64,000 bases of DNA from a virus. Under the pieces are notes generated by a model that worked only from the letters and a program-made list of their open reading frames with translations, was not told where the DNA came from and did no database searches. Numbering within the stretch: position 1 is the stretch's first letter; every line of letters starts with the position of its first letter. The stretch is from IMG/VR virus record IMGVR_UViG_3300001390_000008, positions 29,805-93,804 of that record; one strand, given 5' to 3'. Positions 1-7,397 of this stretch are shown here, piece by piece. The position numbers and the translations under genes were made by a program.

Positions 1-265
1 CCGATGGGTTCCCCTTAAGTATGGACACATACACTTCATCCTCCCCTAATGTAATAATTTTATTAAGTAGGGTAGCCATCTGCATACAATCATTTCCTTT
101 TATCTTGTTATGCACTATTACTGATATACGGCATCTATCCGCCCTGGCTGACATTGCTTCTACCATTCCATATAACTCAGAAAATGTGGGGGTAGTCTGC
201 GCTCTAGCATAAGCGGATAATACTAGTAAAATAAATAGACCCTTTGCTATATTTTTTATCTTCAT
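1..265 (-). CDS. Exported small protein, C-terminus beyond window edge
   Basis: An ATG at 265 preceded by GGAG seven bases upstream opens a frame that runs off the left edge after 88 codons. The N-terminus is a typical signal peptide: KIKNIAKG, a hydrophobic core FILLVLSAY, then an ARA-type cleavage site followed by QTT. Two cysteines follow in the visible mature part (DRCR and NDCM). The start lies just after the stop of the upstream gene, so the two are probably co-translated. I do not recognise the family; an envelope or periplasmic role is inferred only from the signal peptide. Confidence 0.7.
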   Translation of the reverse strand, partial: MKIKNIAKGLFILLVLSAYARAQTTPTFSELYGMVEAMSARADRCRISVIVHNKIKGNDCMQMATLLNKIITLGEDEVYVSILKGNPS

Positions 266-267
266 TT

Positions 268-699
268 CTAATCTCCATGTTGTTCATGTACGTCCCTCAT
301 GTCTTTAGCCTTTGTAACTGCTACTACGGCATCTTTCATAAGTTCTGTGCTGATATAAACACTATACTTCCCCCGTGGAAAGTTATAGCCCCTCTCATTG
401 TTTATAATAGTTTCCAGTATATCTGTCATCCTGGCCAGCAGCCTGTCTCGCGCCCATCTTTCATCAGCACATGGTGGGTGACTGTTGCCGCCTATCGTCC
501 TTTCCAGCGCCAGTAGCCTGTTCTCTAGCTGTGTGATGGTATCGCTACATTCTTTTTGTGCAGAAAGTAGCCCAGCATTAGCCCAGACCCTTTCCAGGAA
601 ATCGCGCTCTACCCTTATTTCTCTATGATAGTCGCACTCTCTAATCCATTGGCCGCCGTCCTCATCAGGCGGTATACAATCACAACTTGGCATCCCCAT
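268..699 (-). CDS. Hypothetical protein, 143 aa, helical
   Basis: Unrecognised. It begins with a Cys-rich segment (SCDCIPPDEDGGQW), followed by charged helical sequence. It shares a short AGLL-x-AQ motif with the product of the neighbouring upstream gene (702-1214), suggesting distant duplication. It sits two bases downstream of that gene and just upstream of the exported protein. Confidence 0.6.
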   Translation of the reverse strand: MGMPSCDCIPPDEDGGQWIRECDYHREIRVERDFLERVWANAGLLSAQKECSDTITQLENRLLALERTIGGNSHPPCADERWARDRLLARMTDILETIINNERGYNFPRGKYSVYISTELMKDAVVAVTKAKDMRDVHEQHGD

Positions 700-701
700 A
701 A

Positions 702-1214
702 TTATTCTCCTATATTTTGTTTTAGATTATTTATAGCTAATTCAAGCCTGTTCATTAATGGTATTGTGCCACACGTTTCATCAACAATATCTGATGATAG
801 AAATGGTGTTGCAGCTTCGATTAGCTCATTAACTAGATCAACATATCTGTTATGAGATTCCTGAGCTTTTAGCAATCCAGCATGACTGCAAAGTTTTTTT
901 AGCCCAGTCTGCTCTGCATCTAAAATCGCATTTGCAAACTGTATGCAAAATTTATCTGCTGCTGGATGATTAAGATGGTGTGCATCATTCAATTTTGCTA
1001 TTTCAAGTATTTTTTCTGTATTCATCTTTTCCAATACTCCAATCACATTATCTATCAGTAGGGTAGCGTCGTTTAGCTCTATCAACCCGTCTCCCTTATC
1101 TATTTCTTCCTTGCGGTCTGCATATAGGACATAATCCCCCTCTACACACTCATCCATTGGGGGGGCCCAGAAGCTATTAGACCTGTATCGTTTTATATAC
1201 CCATCGCCCATCAC
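702..1214 (-). CDS. Hypothetical protein, 170 aa, helical
   Basis: Unrecognised, mostly alpha-helical. It contains the segment YADRKEEIDKGDGLIELND, which resembles EEIAASDRLIS in the gene at 6609-6869 and EEIAARGKLIGEM at 20464-20889, and the AGLLKAQ motif shared with 268-699. These shared blocks suggest small phage proteins built by shuffling helical segments. An AGGAGGT-like site precedes the start. Confidence 0.6.
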   Translation of the reverse strand: MMGDGYIKRYRSNSFWAPPMDECVEGDYVLYADRKEEIDKGDGLIELNDATLLIDNVIGVLEKMNTEKILEIAKLNDAHHLNHPAADKFCIQFANAILDAEQTGLKKLCSHAGLLKAQESHNRYVDLVNELIEAATPFLSSDIVDETCGTIPLMNRLELAINNLKQNIGE

Positions 1215-1234
1215 TTACCTCCTTTGTAGCTAAT

Positions 1235-1360
1235 TTACCCCCATATAATCCACAAAGTAACAATGGCCGCAATTGCTATTACCACTAAAGCGACTATTGC
1301 AAAATTTTTCTCACTCTGAGAAAGTGTTTCTGCCACTCTTTTTACTGGTTCCTTATTCAT
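1235..1360 (-). CDS. Small single-pass membrane protein, 41 aa
   Basis: A 41-codon frame with ATG at 1360 and AGGGGA upstream. The first half is polar (NKEPVKRVAETLSQSEKN) and the second half is one hydrophobic span (FAIVALVVIAIAAIVTLWII) ending in WG. The layout is that of a tail-anchored inner-membrane peptide. It resembles other tiny membrane genes in the window (9035-9209, 14492-14641, 11408-11581). Function unknown. Confidence 0.65.
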   Translation of the reverse strand: MNKEPVKRVAETLSQSEKNFAIVALVVIAIAAIVTLWIIWG

Positions 1361-1383
1361 TTTAATCCCCTTTTATATAGTTA

Positions 1384-1623
1384 TCAGGCTTTTCCCGAAG
1401 CTACATCGGAAACAAAGCGGTGGCATTCATCATGCACCCCCTCCAATATGGCTATCGCCGCATTTACACTAACCTTTTCATTACTTATAACATCTTCAAT
1501 ATGCATCATTGCTGTAACACCTGCGTAAAATGCCAATCGCATTTCATTAATTTGTATATCTGCCGCATCTTTAGGCACCACCTGTGCTAAAAACGTACTC
1601 CATTGTTCCTGTATTGTATTCAT
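1384..1623 (-). CDS. Hypothetical protein, 79 aa
   Basis: Unrecognised helical protein, part of the tightly packed small-gene array, one of many phage accessory genes here. No membrane segment, no metal-binding cluster and no recognised motif. Confidence 0.55.
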   Translation of the reverse strand: MNTIQEQWSTFLAQVVPKDAADIQINEMRLAFYAGVTAMMHIEDVISNEKVSVNAAIAILEGVHDECHRFVSDVASGKA

Positions 1624-1631
1624 TTAAATTA

Positions 1632-1901
1632 TTACTCCTCTGCAATTCCTTCAAATTCAATACACATGTAACGTAATCTTTTTGCATCTTCTCTGGTCAA
1701 TATCCAACAATCCCAATGCCCATATTTGCTCTTATAATTAAAGATATATTTAATGCCAACCCATACCCTTTTCCATAAAGGCCGCCACTGGTTTAAATAG
1801 ACCTCTGTATGTAATTCCCCGTCTTCCTTATCCAGCACAAACCGTAACGTATGTTCAGAACTACCACACCGGCACTCAAAATAATGTGTTCCATCTAGCA
1901 T
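1632..1901 (-). CDS. Hypothetical protein, 89 aa
   Basis: Unrecognised. The N-terminus FECRCGSSEHTL carries a Cys-x-Cys pair, and a tryptophan-rich middle (NQWRPLWKRVWVGIKY) follows. It could be a small metal-binding protein, but a second Cys pair is missing, so this is only a possibility. Confidence 0.55.
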   Translation of the reverse strand: MLDGTHYFECRCGSSEHTLRFVLDKEDGELHTEVYLNQWRPLWKRVWVGIKYIFNYKSKYGHWDCWILTREDAKRLRYMCIEFEGIAEE

Positions 1902-1906
1902 CTATT

Positions 1907-2227
1907 TCACCTTTCCCTTTCTTTATATTTGACTATTAAAGCTAGTGCATTTAGGTACTCGCCTTTAACACTAAGCGATTCTTTGTTGTAGTACGAGGAG
2001 GCCCCCATTACATTTGTTATGTAGGACAGGCTATATACTAGTTCGTTAATACTACCACGATGTTTTTTTACTTTTTCATTAAGTCTACCTTTATCCCTTA
2101 CTAATTCCCTGTAATCATCGCATAATAGCCCATAGTCTGTTTTCATATTCTGTATTGTCCTAAGTAACCGGGTAATACGCTTCTCTTTATCTCTTATTTC
2201 AATAAGTGCCTTATCGTATTCAAGCAT
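1907..2227 (-). CDS. Coiled-coil hypothetical protein, 106 aa
   Basis: Highly charged heptad-like sequence over roughly residues 1-60 (KALIEIRDKEKRITRLLRT and following) indicates a coiled coil. The C-terminal part has a YSLSYITNVMG segment. Unrecognised; probably a small structural or regulatory oligomer. Confidence 0.55.
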   Translation of the reverse strand: MLEYDKALIEIRDKEKRITRLLRTIQNMKTDYGLLCDDYRELVRDKGRLNEKVKKHRGSINELVYSLSYITNVMGASSYYNKESLSVKGEYLNALALIVKYKERER

Positions 2228-2232
2228 GATAT

Positions 2233-2421
2233 TTAATTCCTCTTAGTTGTTTCATACCAATCTCCTGCTAAAAGTGGCGGGTTAGGGTAGAATCGAACTA
2301 CCTTTTTAATCCAAATCGGTTCATATATCACCAGTGCTATAGTAGCTTTATACTTGCCTACTAACCCGTGTGTATTTTCCTCGTATCTTAGCTGCCAACA
2401 ATCTCGTGGGTTCTCTCCCAT
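2233..2421 (-). CDS. Hypothetical protein, 62 aa
   Basis: Small protein with a mixed beta-like pattern and a Trp/Tyr-rich C-terminus (GDWYETTKRN). Its start overlaps the end of the upstream gene by 34 bases in another frame. Not recognised. Confidence 0.5.
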   Translation of the reverse strand: MGENPRDCWQLRYEENTHGLVGKYKATIALVIYEPIWIKKVVRFYPNPPLLAGDWYETTKRN

Positions 2422-2708
2422 ACAAACTCATCAAGTGGGAAGTGCTTTTCGCATTTAATACAAAATGTTCCACCATAAAATTTAGGATCTCGCGCATATG
2501 TTTCCGCAATCGAACGAGCCATTTTTGTGACGGCTCCACATTTATTATGAACATAATAAAGTCTTAATGGCCGTACATATCCCTTTGCTCGTTCTTCTGG
2601 GCATAGCACAACATAACCTTTTTGTTGGCCTGTTTTTGAATCAATGTCCCTATGGTCATCTGTCACAGGGCCGCCGTCTGCTAAACAAATTTTTTCTTTA
2701 TCGCTCAT
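2388..2708 (-). CDS. Zinc-ribbon-like hypothetical protein, 106 aa
   Basis: Near the C-terminus there is GTFCIKCEKHF, a Cys-x-x-Cys knuckle, with further Cys at NKCGAV, ICLADGG and VLCPEE upstream, so a metal-binding fold is plausible. It overlaps both neighbours slightly, as expected in a coupled array. Function unknown. Confidence 0.6.
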   Translation of the reverse strand: MSDKEKICLADGGPVTDDHRDIDSKTGQQKGYVVLCPEERAKGYVRPLRLYYVHNKCGAVTKMARSIAETYARDPKFYGGTFCIKCEKHFPLDEFVWERTHEIVGS

Positions 2709-2919
2709 TTTTTAATTTCCCTTTGTTTTCTCTGCACTCTTTCTGCGCTTTTTCAATAAATGGCTGTAATTTTGCAACAAAATCATACTCAACCATTAAA
2801 TTAACAGTGTTCTCGGTTAGACCGGGGGCTTGTTTATAAACATAGCCAGCATCATCCAGTATCCGTTTGAATATAGGGAGCTTCCAATCATCTATCATTA
2901 CTCCTACTTTTTTACTCAT
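2698..2919 (-). CDS. Hypothetical protein, 73 aa
   Basis: The ATG at 2919, preceded by GGGG, is preferred over a GTG two codons upstream. The sequence MSKKVGVMIDDWKLPIFKRI resembles small alpha/beta phage proteins of unknown function. The stop overlaps the next gene. Confidence 0.55.
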   Translation of the reverse strand: MSKKVGVMIDDWKLPIFKRILDDAGYVYKQAPGLTENTVNLMVEYDFVAKLQPFIEKAQKECRENKGKLKNER

Positions 2920-2965
2920 GACCACCCCAAAACGGATAGGGTGGTGTGCTTTATATTTCGCTTTT

Positions 2966-3160
2966 TCATATCAGTATTTCCTCAACAATAATAAACTCAA
3001 CTCCATGACATTTTAAACATTTCCGCTCCTGTATAAGCGGGGCATCTTTAGGGATATGGTGCATGGTATTCGTCGAACTCCAGCGTTTGTGGGGTACTCC
3101 TACATTTTCCCATTCATGTGGGCAATCCCAAAGAGGCTGTGGCGTATAACTAATCGTCAT
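2966..3160 (-). CDS. Small zinc-binding-like protein, 64 aa
   Basis: The ATG at 3160 with GGGG nine bases upstream is chosen; a longer frame to 3205 lacks a site. The C-terminus has RKCLKCHGVEF, a Cys-x-x-Cys-His knuckle, and DCPHEW supplies another Cys/His pair near the start. It overlaps the end of the upstream gene by 11 bases. Confidence 0.6.
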   Translation of the reverse strand: MTISYTPQPLWDCPHEWENVGVPHKRWSSTNTMHHIPKDAPLIQERKCLKCHGVEFIIVEEILI

Positions 3161-3521
3161 TTTTGACCCCAAGTGTATAAGTAATTTTCGCGTATGCGCG
3201 TTCACTTGAATCAGGTACTATCGCTCTGAGATGTTCTTCTTGCCTAACAAACTCTATAAACCTGTTAATATCAAGAAATTCTGACCGCCTATTATCGTTT
3301 CTTACGCTTACCCAGTATAGTATTCCAGCGTACCCGTACCTCCAAAAAAGTTCTGCTACTTCTGGTAGGCACTCATCTGGTACGTACTCACCATCCGCAA
3401 ATGCCCAGGCCCACGTATCATTCATATTGAGCGTTTGCTCTGCCTTTGGGTCTTCTTCATCTAGGTAGTAAAACGCTAAAGTTAAAAGCTCTTCTGCTTC
3501 TTTCTGTTTAAACATTGCCAT
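3150..3521 (-). CDS. Hypothetical protein, 123 aa
   Basis: Acidic, aromatic-rich protein (WAWAFADGEY, LFWRYGYAGILYWVSV). A GGGGG tract precedes the start. Not recognised. It overlaps the downstream zinc-knuckle gene, implying translational coupling. Confidence 0.6.
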   Translation of the reverse strand: MAMFKQKEAEELLTLAFYYLDEEDPKAEQTLNMNDTWAWAFADGEYVPDECLPEVAELFWRYGYAGILYWVSVRNDNRRSEFLDINRFIEFVRQEEHLRAIVPDSSERAYAKITYTLGVKNDD

Positions 3522-3573
3522 CTCTAATTACCCCCAATATTCCCCTGAGTTCTCGGATTGTCTCATTCTGCAA

Positions 3574-3825
3574 CTAGTCATCTTTGACCCTATAGGCATA
3601 TTCACCATTTTCTGCCCTCATTAGGCCCATGCTTATATCATACCCATCAAGGTTCTTCGGTGGCTTTTCCATACCAATATCCATCCATGTGTTAAGTAAA
3701 TAGGCTGCAGAATCAATTCGCATTTGTAAGTACGCCCCATCAGGTAGGTTTTCATCGACCATTTCAAACGAGCCAAGAAAAAAATCTCTATTCCTGTCCA
3801 GCCACTTCAAGTTTTGTTTATTCAT
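3574..3825 (-). CDS. Hypothetical protein, 83 aa
   Basis: Unrecognised. It overlaps the stop of the 177-aa gene upstream by four bases (ATGA-type overlap), so both are likely translated together. Confidence 0.55.
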   Translation of the reverse strand: MNKQNLKWLDRNRDFFLGSFEMVDENLPDGAYLQMRIDSAAYLLNTWMDIGMEKPPKNLDGYDISMGLMRAENGEYAYRVKDD

Positions 3826-4355
3826 TTTTCAATTTCCTCCACGAATTTAACTTGTCCTAGGCAACTGGACATAGCTGCTTGTACTGCGTCATCAAGTGTA
3901 TTGTAGCTCTCACAAGCAAGATAGTTAGGGTACTTGTTTCTCCAGCATACCTCAGGTTCACATTTCACTCCCTCATCATCCATACCATCGTCAAATGATA
4001 TTAAGTGAGATAAATCCTTAATCTTTGTTACTGGGGCTATTTCATCCCAGCCATTTAGCATCCCAGAAATATCTTCCGTAATAAACTTCCCTTCAAACAT
4101 ACCGCGATAGATACACCCAAAATCTTTAAACGGTGAGCCCGCTATTTTAACCAGTACTGGCTCCCCTACATCAGCAGCCCATTCTTCTACTTCCTCGATG
4201 AGGCGGTATCTAAAATTAGCGTTTACATTTTTAGATGTTTTCCGCCTCCACTTTGGCTTTGTTGGCGTCGGGTATGTATCCGCCCATTCAACATACTTGC
4301 CATCTTCAAGCGCCTGTGCCGTCTCGACAAAGGTTAAATCTGTATATTTTTTCAT
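3822..4355 (-). CDS. Hypothetical protein, 177 aa
   Basis: Unrecognised. The central part FRYRLIEEVEEWAADVGEPVLVKIAG resembles phage proteins that carry a short beta-rich module, but I cannot name it. The RBS is GGGGC before ATG 4355. It is coupled to the downstream 83-aa gene. Confidence 0.55.
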   Translation of the reverse strand: MKKYTDLTFVETAQALEDGKYVEWADTYPTPTKPKWRRKTSKNVNANFRYRLIEEVEEWAADVGEPVLVKIAGSPFKDFGCIYRGMFEGKFITEDISGMLNGWDEIAPVTKIKDLSHLISFDDGMDDEGVKCEPEVCWRNKYPNYLACESYNTLDDAVQAAMSSCLGQVKFVEEIEK

Positions 4356-4438
4356 GTTATTGCCCCTTCTTGTGTCCCATCATTTAAATTTATCAAGCAA
4401 TAGATGGTAACCGCCGTCCTTGGCAGTAAATTAAATTA

Positions 4439-4591
4439 TCAATCCTTGTTTTTAATGGCATCCAAGGTCAATGCTGTGTTCGCCAAATTCAGCGCGGATT
4501 GGCTCAACTGCATAACCTCGTGCGCTTTAAAAGACTTATCAGGATTGTCAATAAGATCGTTTATCTTCTTTATAGTTTCTTCTATATTCAT
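4439..4591 (-). CDS. Small helical protein, 50 aa
   Basis: ATG 4591 is preceded by GAGGT at good spacing; the 50-codon product is fully helical (NIEETIKKINDLIDNPDKS, then QLSQSALNLANTALTLD). Not recognised. Confidence 0.6.
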   Translation of the reverse strand: MNIEETIKKINDLIDNPDKSFKAHEVMQLSQSALNLANTALTLDAIKNKD

Positions 4592-4695
4592 CTGGTTCTA
4601 CCTCAGTTAAATGCCACGTTTTTGCTTGTCGTGACTAACAAGTAAATCAAATCTACCTTATGGGATGTGTACTTTTCCTGTCATTGCCCCTTATT

Positions 4696-4905
4696 TTATG
4701 GCTGCTCAACAGCACTATTAATCAAGTCTATTCGTATGGCTATTTTATCACCTGTGGATCTTTCATTATAATCAAGCATTGCATTTACTTTTCCATCAAC
4801 AATAATGCCGCTCGCCCACACATCACAATGATTATCTACACGCATAACAAAGACGCCCTTACGGGGGTGGTCAATCAAATATGTTTTACCGTTTTCTAGT
4901 TTCAT
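4696..4905 (-). CDS. Hypothetical protein, 69 aa, paralogue of 15806-16042
   Basis: It opens with KLENGKTYLIDHPRKGVF, nearly the same as QLENGKRYLITHSRKGTF in the gene at 15806-16042, and both end with a GDxIxI...SA pattern. The two are clear paralogues about 11 kb apart. The predicted fold is a small beta barrel; the role is unknown. It overlaps its upstream neighbour by four bases. Confidence 0.65.
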   Translation of the reverse strand: MKLENGKTYLIDHPRKGVFVMRVDNHCDVWASGIIVDGKVNAMLDYNERSTGDKIAIRIDLINSAVEQP

Positions 4906-5099
4906 GTTATTCCCCTTTTCAATAGATCTTTTGCCCCTGCTGCATAACCGGCTTTATATCTTTCTTTACAAGTGCATTCATACTCCCCATCAAGGAAGTC
5001 CTGAAATTTAGCTGCAATTTCTCTAATGGTAGAATTATTGCTAAACCCCATTTCATGCAGTAGCTCTTCCTGTGTCATTGCAGAAATTGGAAGTATCAT
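4902..5099 (-). CDS. Hypothetical protein, 65 aa
   Basis: Helical protein with a CTCKERYKAGYAAGAKDLL segment; the Y-x-x-G-x-x-x-A-G pattern is common at the C-terminus of small phage proteins. Function unknown. Coupled to the downstream paralogue gene through a four-base overlap. Confidence 0.55.
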   Translation of the reverse strand: MILPISAMTQEELLHEMGFSNNSTIREIAAKFQDFLDGEYECTCKERYKAGYAAGAKDLLKRGIT

Positions 5100-5145
5100 G
5101 TTATTTTCTTCCCTATGTATGTTATATTCTTCGGATTAGTGCACA

Positions 5146-5385
5146 CTAACTAAATAACTCATCGGGCCAATCAATGCTCAGGAAATGAGTTATGTGTGGT
5201 ATCCACGTCTTCATTGACACGTGGTCATACCCAAAAACGTCAACCCAATCACCGTTCAGCAAGGTTCCTAAATACAGCAGCTTTCTTCCAGTAGCAGAGG
5301 ATTCAACTAATACAAAATAAGTCCCACCTCCCGCCGGTGTTTTACTCACTGGTAATAGGTTGCCAATAATTTCATCACTATTCAT
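5146..5385 (-). CDS. Hypothetical protein, 79 aa
   Basis: The ATG at 5385 with GAGGG upstream is the start; the frame extends to 5481 but that part overlaps the neighbour. Beta-rich (GTYFVLVESSATGRKLLYLG). Not recognised. Confidence 0.6.
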   Translation of the reverse strand: MNSDEIIGNLLPVSKTPAGGGTYFVLVESSATGRKLLYLGTLLNGDWVDVFGYDHVSMKTWIPHITHFLSIDWPDELFS

Positions 5386-5576
5386 CTTGTGTCCCTCTCT
5401 ATCAGTACCCCTATGGCGGGTTTCTTGAAATGGCCAACAGGAAATACATCTAGCCTGGTACGACAAAATCCGCACCAGCAAAAACCGACTGCCCCTGACT
5501 CCAGTGGCTCTTTAAGTTCATACGTCTCAAGAAACAAATGGCCACAACTGCATTGTGCTGGGTAAATTACATTCAT
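5382..5576 (-). CDS. Cysteine-rich zinc-ribbon-like protein, 64 aa
   Basis: Starts at ATG 5576 behind GGGGGA. Two Cys pairs, AQCSCGH near the start and GFCWCGFCRTR in the middle, suggest one metal site. The stop overlaps the start of the downstream gene. Specific role unknown. Confidence 0.6.
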   Translation of the reverse strand: MNVIYPAQCSCGHLFLETYELKEPLESGAVGFCWCGFCRTRLDVFPVGHFKKPAIGVLIERDTR

Positions 5577-5611
5577 ATTAGTTCCCCCTGCTATAGCCAA
5601 CTCTTTTTGAG

Positions 5612-5884
5612 TTATACCAAGCGCACCCCATCTTCTGAATACCCATGAACCCAGAGCCTTTCGTTTAAATAATCGCCTTTTCCACTTTCAAGTGTCAATG
5701 AATATAATGGCGTCCCGTCACAATCACGAGTATGCTTTGCTGTGAACAGTCTCACACCATTACTAAGTTCAACCAGTACCCCAAGCCCGTATTTGTGCGG
5801 TGTGGCGTTATTCACCTGCCTATATGTACGACCTTGTTGGTCGTTAGGGTCTTTTAAATCCGCAACATTTATCATTTCAATCAT
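5612..5884 (-). CDS. Hypothetical protein, 90 aa
   Basis: The start is the ATG of a GGAGATTGATATG initiation cassette, an exact string that recurs before several genes at 21-22 kb. The product is beta-rich with a YGLGVLVELSNGVRLF core. Unrecognised. It lies just downstream of the inverted-repeat-bounded RNA element. Confidence 0.6.
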   Translation of the reverse strand: MIEMINVADLKDPNDQQGRTYRQVNNATPHKYGLGVLVELSNGVRLFTAKHTRDCDGTPLYSLTLESGKGDYLNERLWVHGYSEDGVRLV

Positions 5885-5912
5885 ATCAATCTCCTTTAAC
5901 CTTAACCATTAC

Positions 5913-6115
5913 ATTTACAGAAGCACCCCGTGGCCTTAATTCAACGGCTATTAGTGTTTTGCTTTCATGGGGGGCTACCCCATTTATACTTAGCACTATG
6001 TTACCGCTTCATTGCACCACGGGACGGGCCGGAGGCGGGAGTCGAACCCGCTCATTCCAAAACCAGCCCACTCTCGTCAGAGCTGCGTCTATCTTCCGCC
6101 AGTGCTTCTGTAAAT
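5913..6115 (-). ncRNA. Putative structured RNA element B (about 203 nt)
   Basis: Perfect 14-bp inverted repeats (5913-5926 and 6102-6115) close the segment. Inside on the minus strand are a tRNA-T-arm-like hairpin, GCGGG TTCGACT CCCGC (6035-6051), a CTCT/AGAG hairpin, and a second long arm closed by CCCGTGG/CCACGGG (5927-5933 with 6017-6023). That arm holds nested TAGTG/CACTA and ATGGGG/CCCCAT helices. No complete cloverleaf can be drawn: the acceptor-like strands have two mismatches and no anticodon arm forms. A 14-codon frame (6089-6133) with a good GGAGATTGGT site runs into the first arm. RNA class unknown. Confidence 0.55.
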
Positions 6116-6159
6116 ATAATCTTCATATGTCATACCAATCTCCTGTGGTGGTTACTTGC

Positions 6160-6372
6160 TTACGATTCAATATCAAAGCACGTTAAGATAATTCCTTTAC
6201 TGCTTTCTGTCATTGCCTCTAATCCTTTAATAATTGACCCCCACTTGCCATTATTAATTTCTCTAACAACTTCAACATGCACTGGTAAATCGTCATTTTT
6301 TTCAGCTAAATATTGCTTTAGTTCTTTAACTGTAAATCCGTCATTTTCTTTATTCATCATAGTTGGGCACAT
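6160..6372 (-). CDS. Small phage protein with TVKELKQYL N-terminus, 70 aa
   Basis: The N-terminus FTVKELKQYLAEKNDDLPVH matches a widespread small phage family whose members start with a T-V-x-x-L-x-x-x-L motif followed by a D/N-P region. The gene at 22751-22948 (TVRDLIKELLDYNPNAQI) belongs to the same group. Start at 6372 is supported by AGGA. Function unknown. Confidence 0.6.
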   Translation of the reverse strand: MCPTMMNKENDGFTVKELKQYLAEKNDDLPVHVEVVREINNGKWGSIIKGLEAMTESSKGIILTCFDIES

Positions 6373-6390
6373 GTTTTAATCCTGTAGTGG

Positions 6391-6612
6391 TTATTTGCCA
6401 GCCCTGTATGGTTTAACCGTATCAACCAGACCATCATATTCATCTGGCAGCAATGTATTTTCATACCCATGTATTTGCGTCTGGTCAATGAAGCCGATAG
6501 CAGTGGTGATTACCTTATCTTTAGCGGCCATTTCAGCATCTACCTCAGATTTCTGGTAAAACAATCTGCTCTCTTCTGTTAATCCAGCCCCGCCGAAATA
6601 TCTTGTTTTCAT
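6391..6612 (-). CDS. Hypothetical protein, 73 aa
   Basis: Unrecognised; the start overlaps the stop of the upstream gene by four bases. No membrane or metal-binding motif. Confidence 0.5.
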   Translation of the reverse strand: MKTRYFGGAGLTEESRLFYQKSEVDAEMAAKDKVITTAIGFIDQTQIHGYENTLLPDEYDGLVDTVKPYRAGK

Positions 6613-6869
6613 TTCATAACCTCATTAGCCCGTTGTATAATTTCTTTTGTCGCGCCAAGGATTGTGTAATCAGCTATACCAATAAGTGCGTTTACATACT
6701 CCTGTAATTCCTGTGACATTTCTTTAACCGTGCCTCTTAGATCGCTTATCAGCCTATCACTGGCTGCTATTTCTTCTTTGTGGTCTTTGAATAGGACTAC
6801 AGTTTCTGTTTTTGCGTGGTGATACTTACCATCGCAATCATACACAGTTGCACTATAGTGTTTAATCAT
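6609..6869 (-). CDS. Helical hypothetical protein, 86 aa
   Basis: ATG 6869 behind GGAG is chosen over an upstream TTG. It includes FKDHKEEIAASDRLISDL, a block related to those in 702-1214 and 20464-20889, then a coiled-coil-like LRGTVKEMSQELQEYV. Unknown role. Confidence 0.6.
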   Translation of the reverse strand: MIKHYSATVYDCDGKYHHAKTETVVLFKDHKEEIAASDRLISDLRGTVKEMSQELQEYVNALIGIADYTILGATKEIIQRANEVMK

Positions 6870-6870
6870 T

Positions 6871-7050
6871 TCACCAGCTCCCTTGTTTCTGCACACCAAT
6901 TATCTTCATTATAAGCCTGTGGCAGGCGGCCAGTTCTTTAATTGCTTTTTCGCCCTCTTTAATTCTGCTGGCGGCCCATTCAGGCTCTCGCAGTATCATT
7001 TGCTGTATGTTGCAATTATTTCCGCCAGAATCAACATATGTGTTGCTCAT
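6871..7050 (-). CDS. Hypothetical protein, 59 aa
   Basis: A 59-codon frame starting at ATG 7050 right after a GGGGGGAG site. Helical centre (WAASRIKEGEKAIKELAACH). The TGA overlaps the start of the next gene. It directly follows RNA element A. Confidence 0.65.
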   Translation of the reverse strand: MSNTYVDSGGNNCNIQQMILREPEWAASRIKEGEKAIKELAACHRLIMKIIGVQKQGSW

Positions 7051-7073
7051 TTCTCCCCCCTAATAGAGTTTGT

Positions 7074-7251
7074 TATATTTTGGTTGCACACTGGATTTAC
7101 ACCAGTCGGCATTAATATGTTCGTTTCCATCTGGCCCGGATAGCTATCCTGCCTGTACTGGCCAGGTATCGCAATTCTGCGAATTTATATATTTTAGACC
7201 AGTTTCCCGTACCTGCTACCGCGTATAGCAGTTCGGTGCAACCAAAATATA
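7074..7251 (-). ncRNA. Putative structured RNA element A (178 nt)
   Basis: A perfect 16-bp inverted repeat (7074-7089 and 7236-7251) closes the segment. On the minus strand it encloses CTGCTA/TAGCAG, ACTGG/CCAGT, TCGCA GAAT TGCGA, CTGGCC/GGCCAG around GGAT/ATCC, and a terminal ACTGG TGTAAAT CCAGT hairpin adjacent to the closing stem, like a T-arm beside an acceptor stem. An 11-bp direct repeat flanks it (7046-7056 and 7258-7268), although both copies are also RBS-plus-start sequences. A 22-codon frame (7194-7262) with GGAGA reads into its 5' half. No known RNA class fits. Confidence 0.55.
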
Positions 7252-7280
7252 AAATTTCTCATTTCTCCACTTCAATCGGC

Positions 7281-7397
7281 TCAATATCTACACCAGACCT
7301 TAACCCAATTGTAAAAAACCTTATCTTTAGTATCGAAAGATGCACATACCGCAGCCCCAAAAACTGCATTAATTATTATATAAAGTAGATATTCCAT
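7281..7397 (-). CDS. Possible small membrane protein, 38 aa
   Basis: ATG 7397 with AGGGG about nine bases upstream; the first 19 residues are hydrophobic (EYLLYIIINAVFGAAVCAS), then a charged tail. It overlaps the 45-codon frame upstream in another frame, so at least one of the two may be spurious. Confidence 0.4.
   Translation of the reverse strand: MEYLLYIIINAVFGAAVCASFDTKDKVFYNWVKVWCRY

Noticed and set aside
2348-2554. Minus-strand 68-codon frame
   Set aside because: Overlaps two better-supported genes (2233-2421 and 2388-2708) and lacks a ribosome site.
5998-6107. tRNA gene on the minus strand at the GTTCGACT box
   Set aside because: The T-arm is perfect, but the acceptor strands have two mismatches, and no anticodon or D stem can be drawn at normal spacing. 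Listed as part of a structured RNA instead.
5930-6379. Plus-strand 149-codon frame
   Set aside because: Opposite the structured RNA and a minus-strand gene; composition matches antisense of those features.
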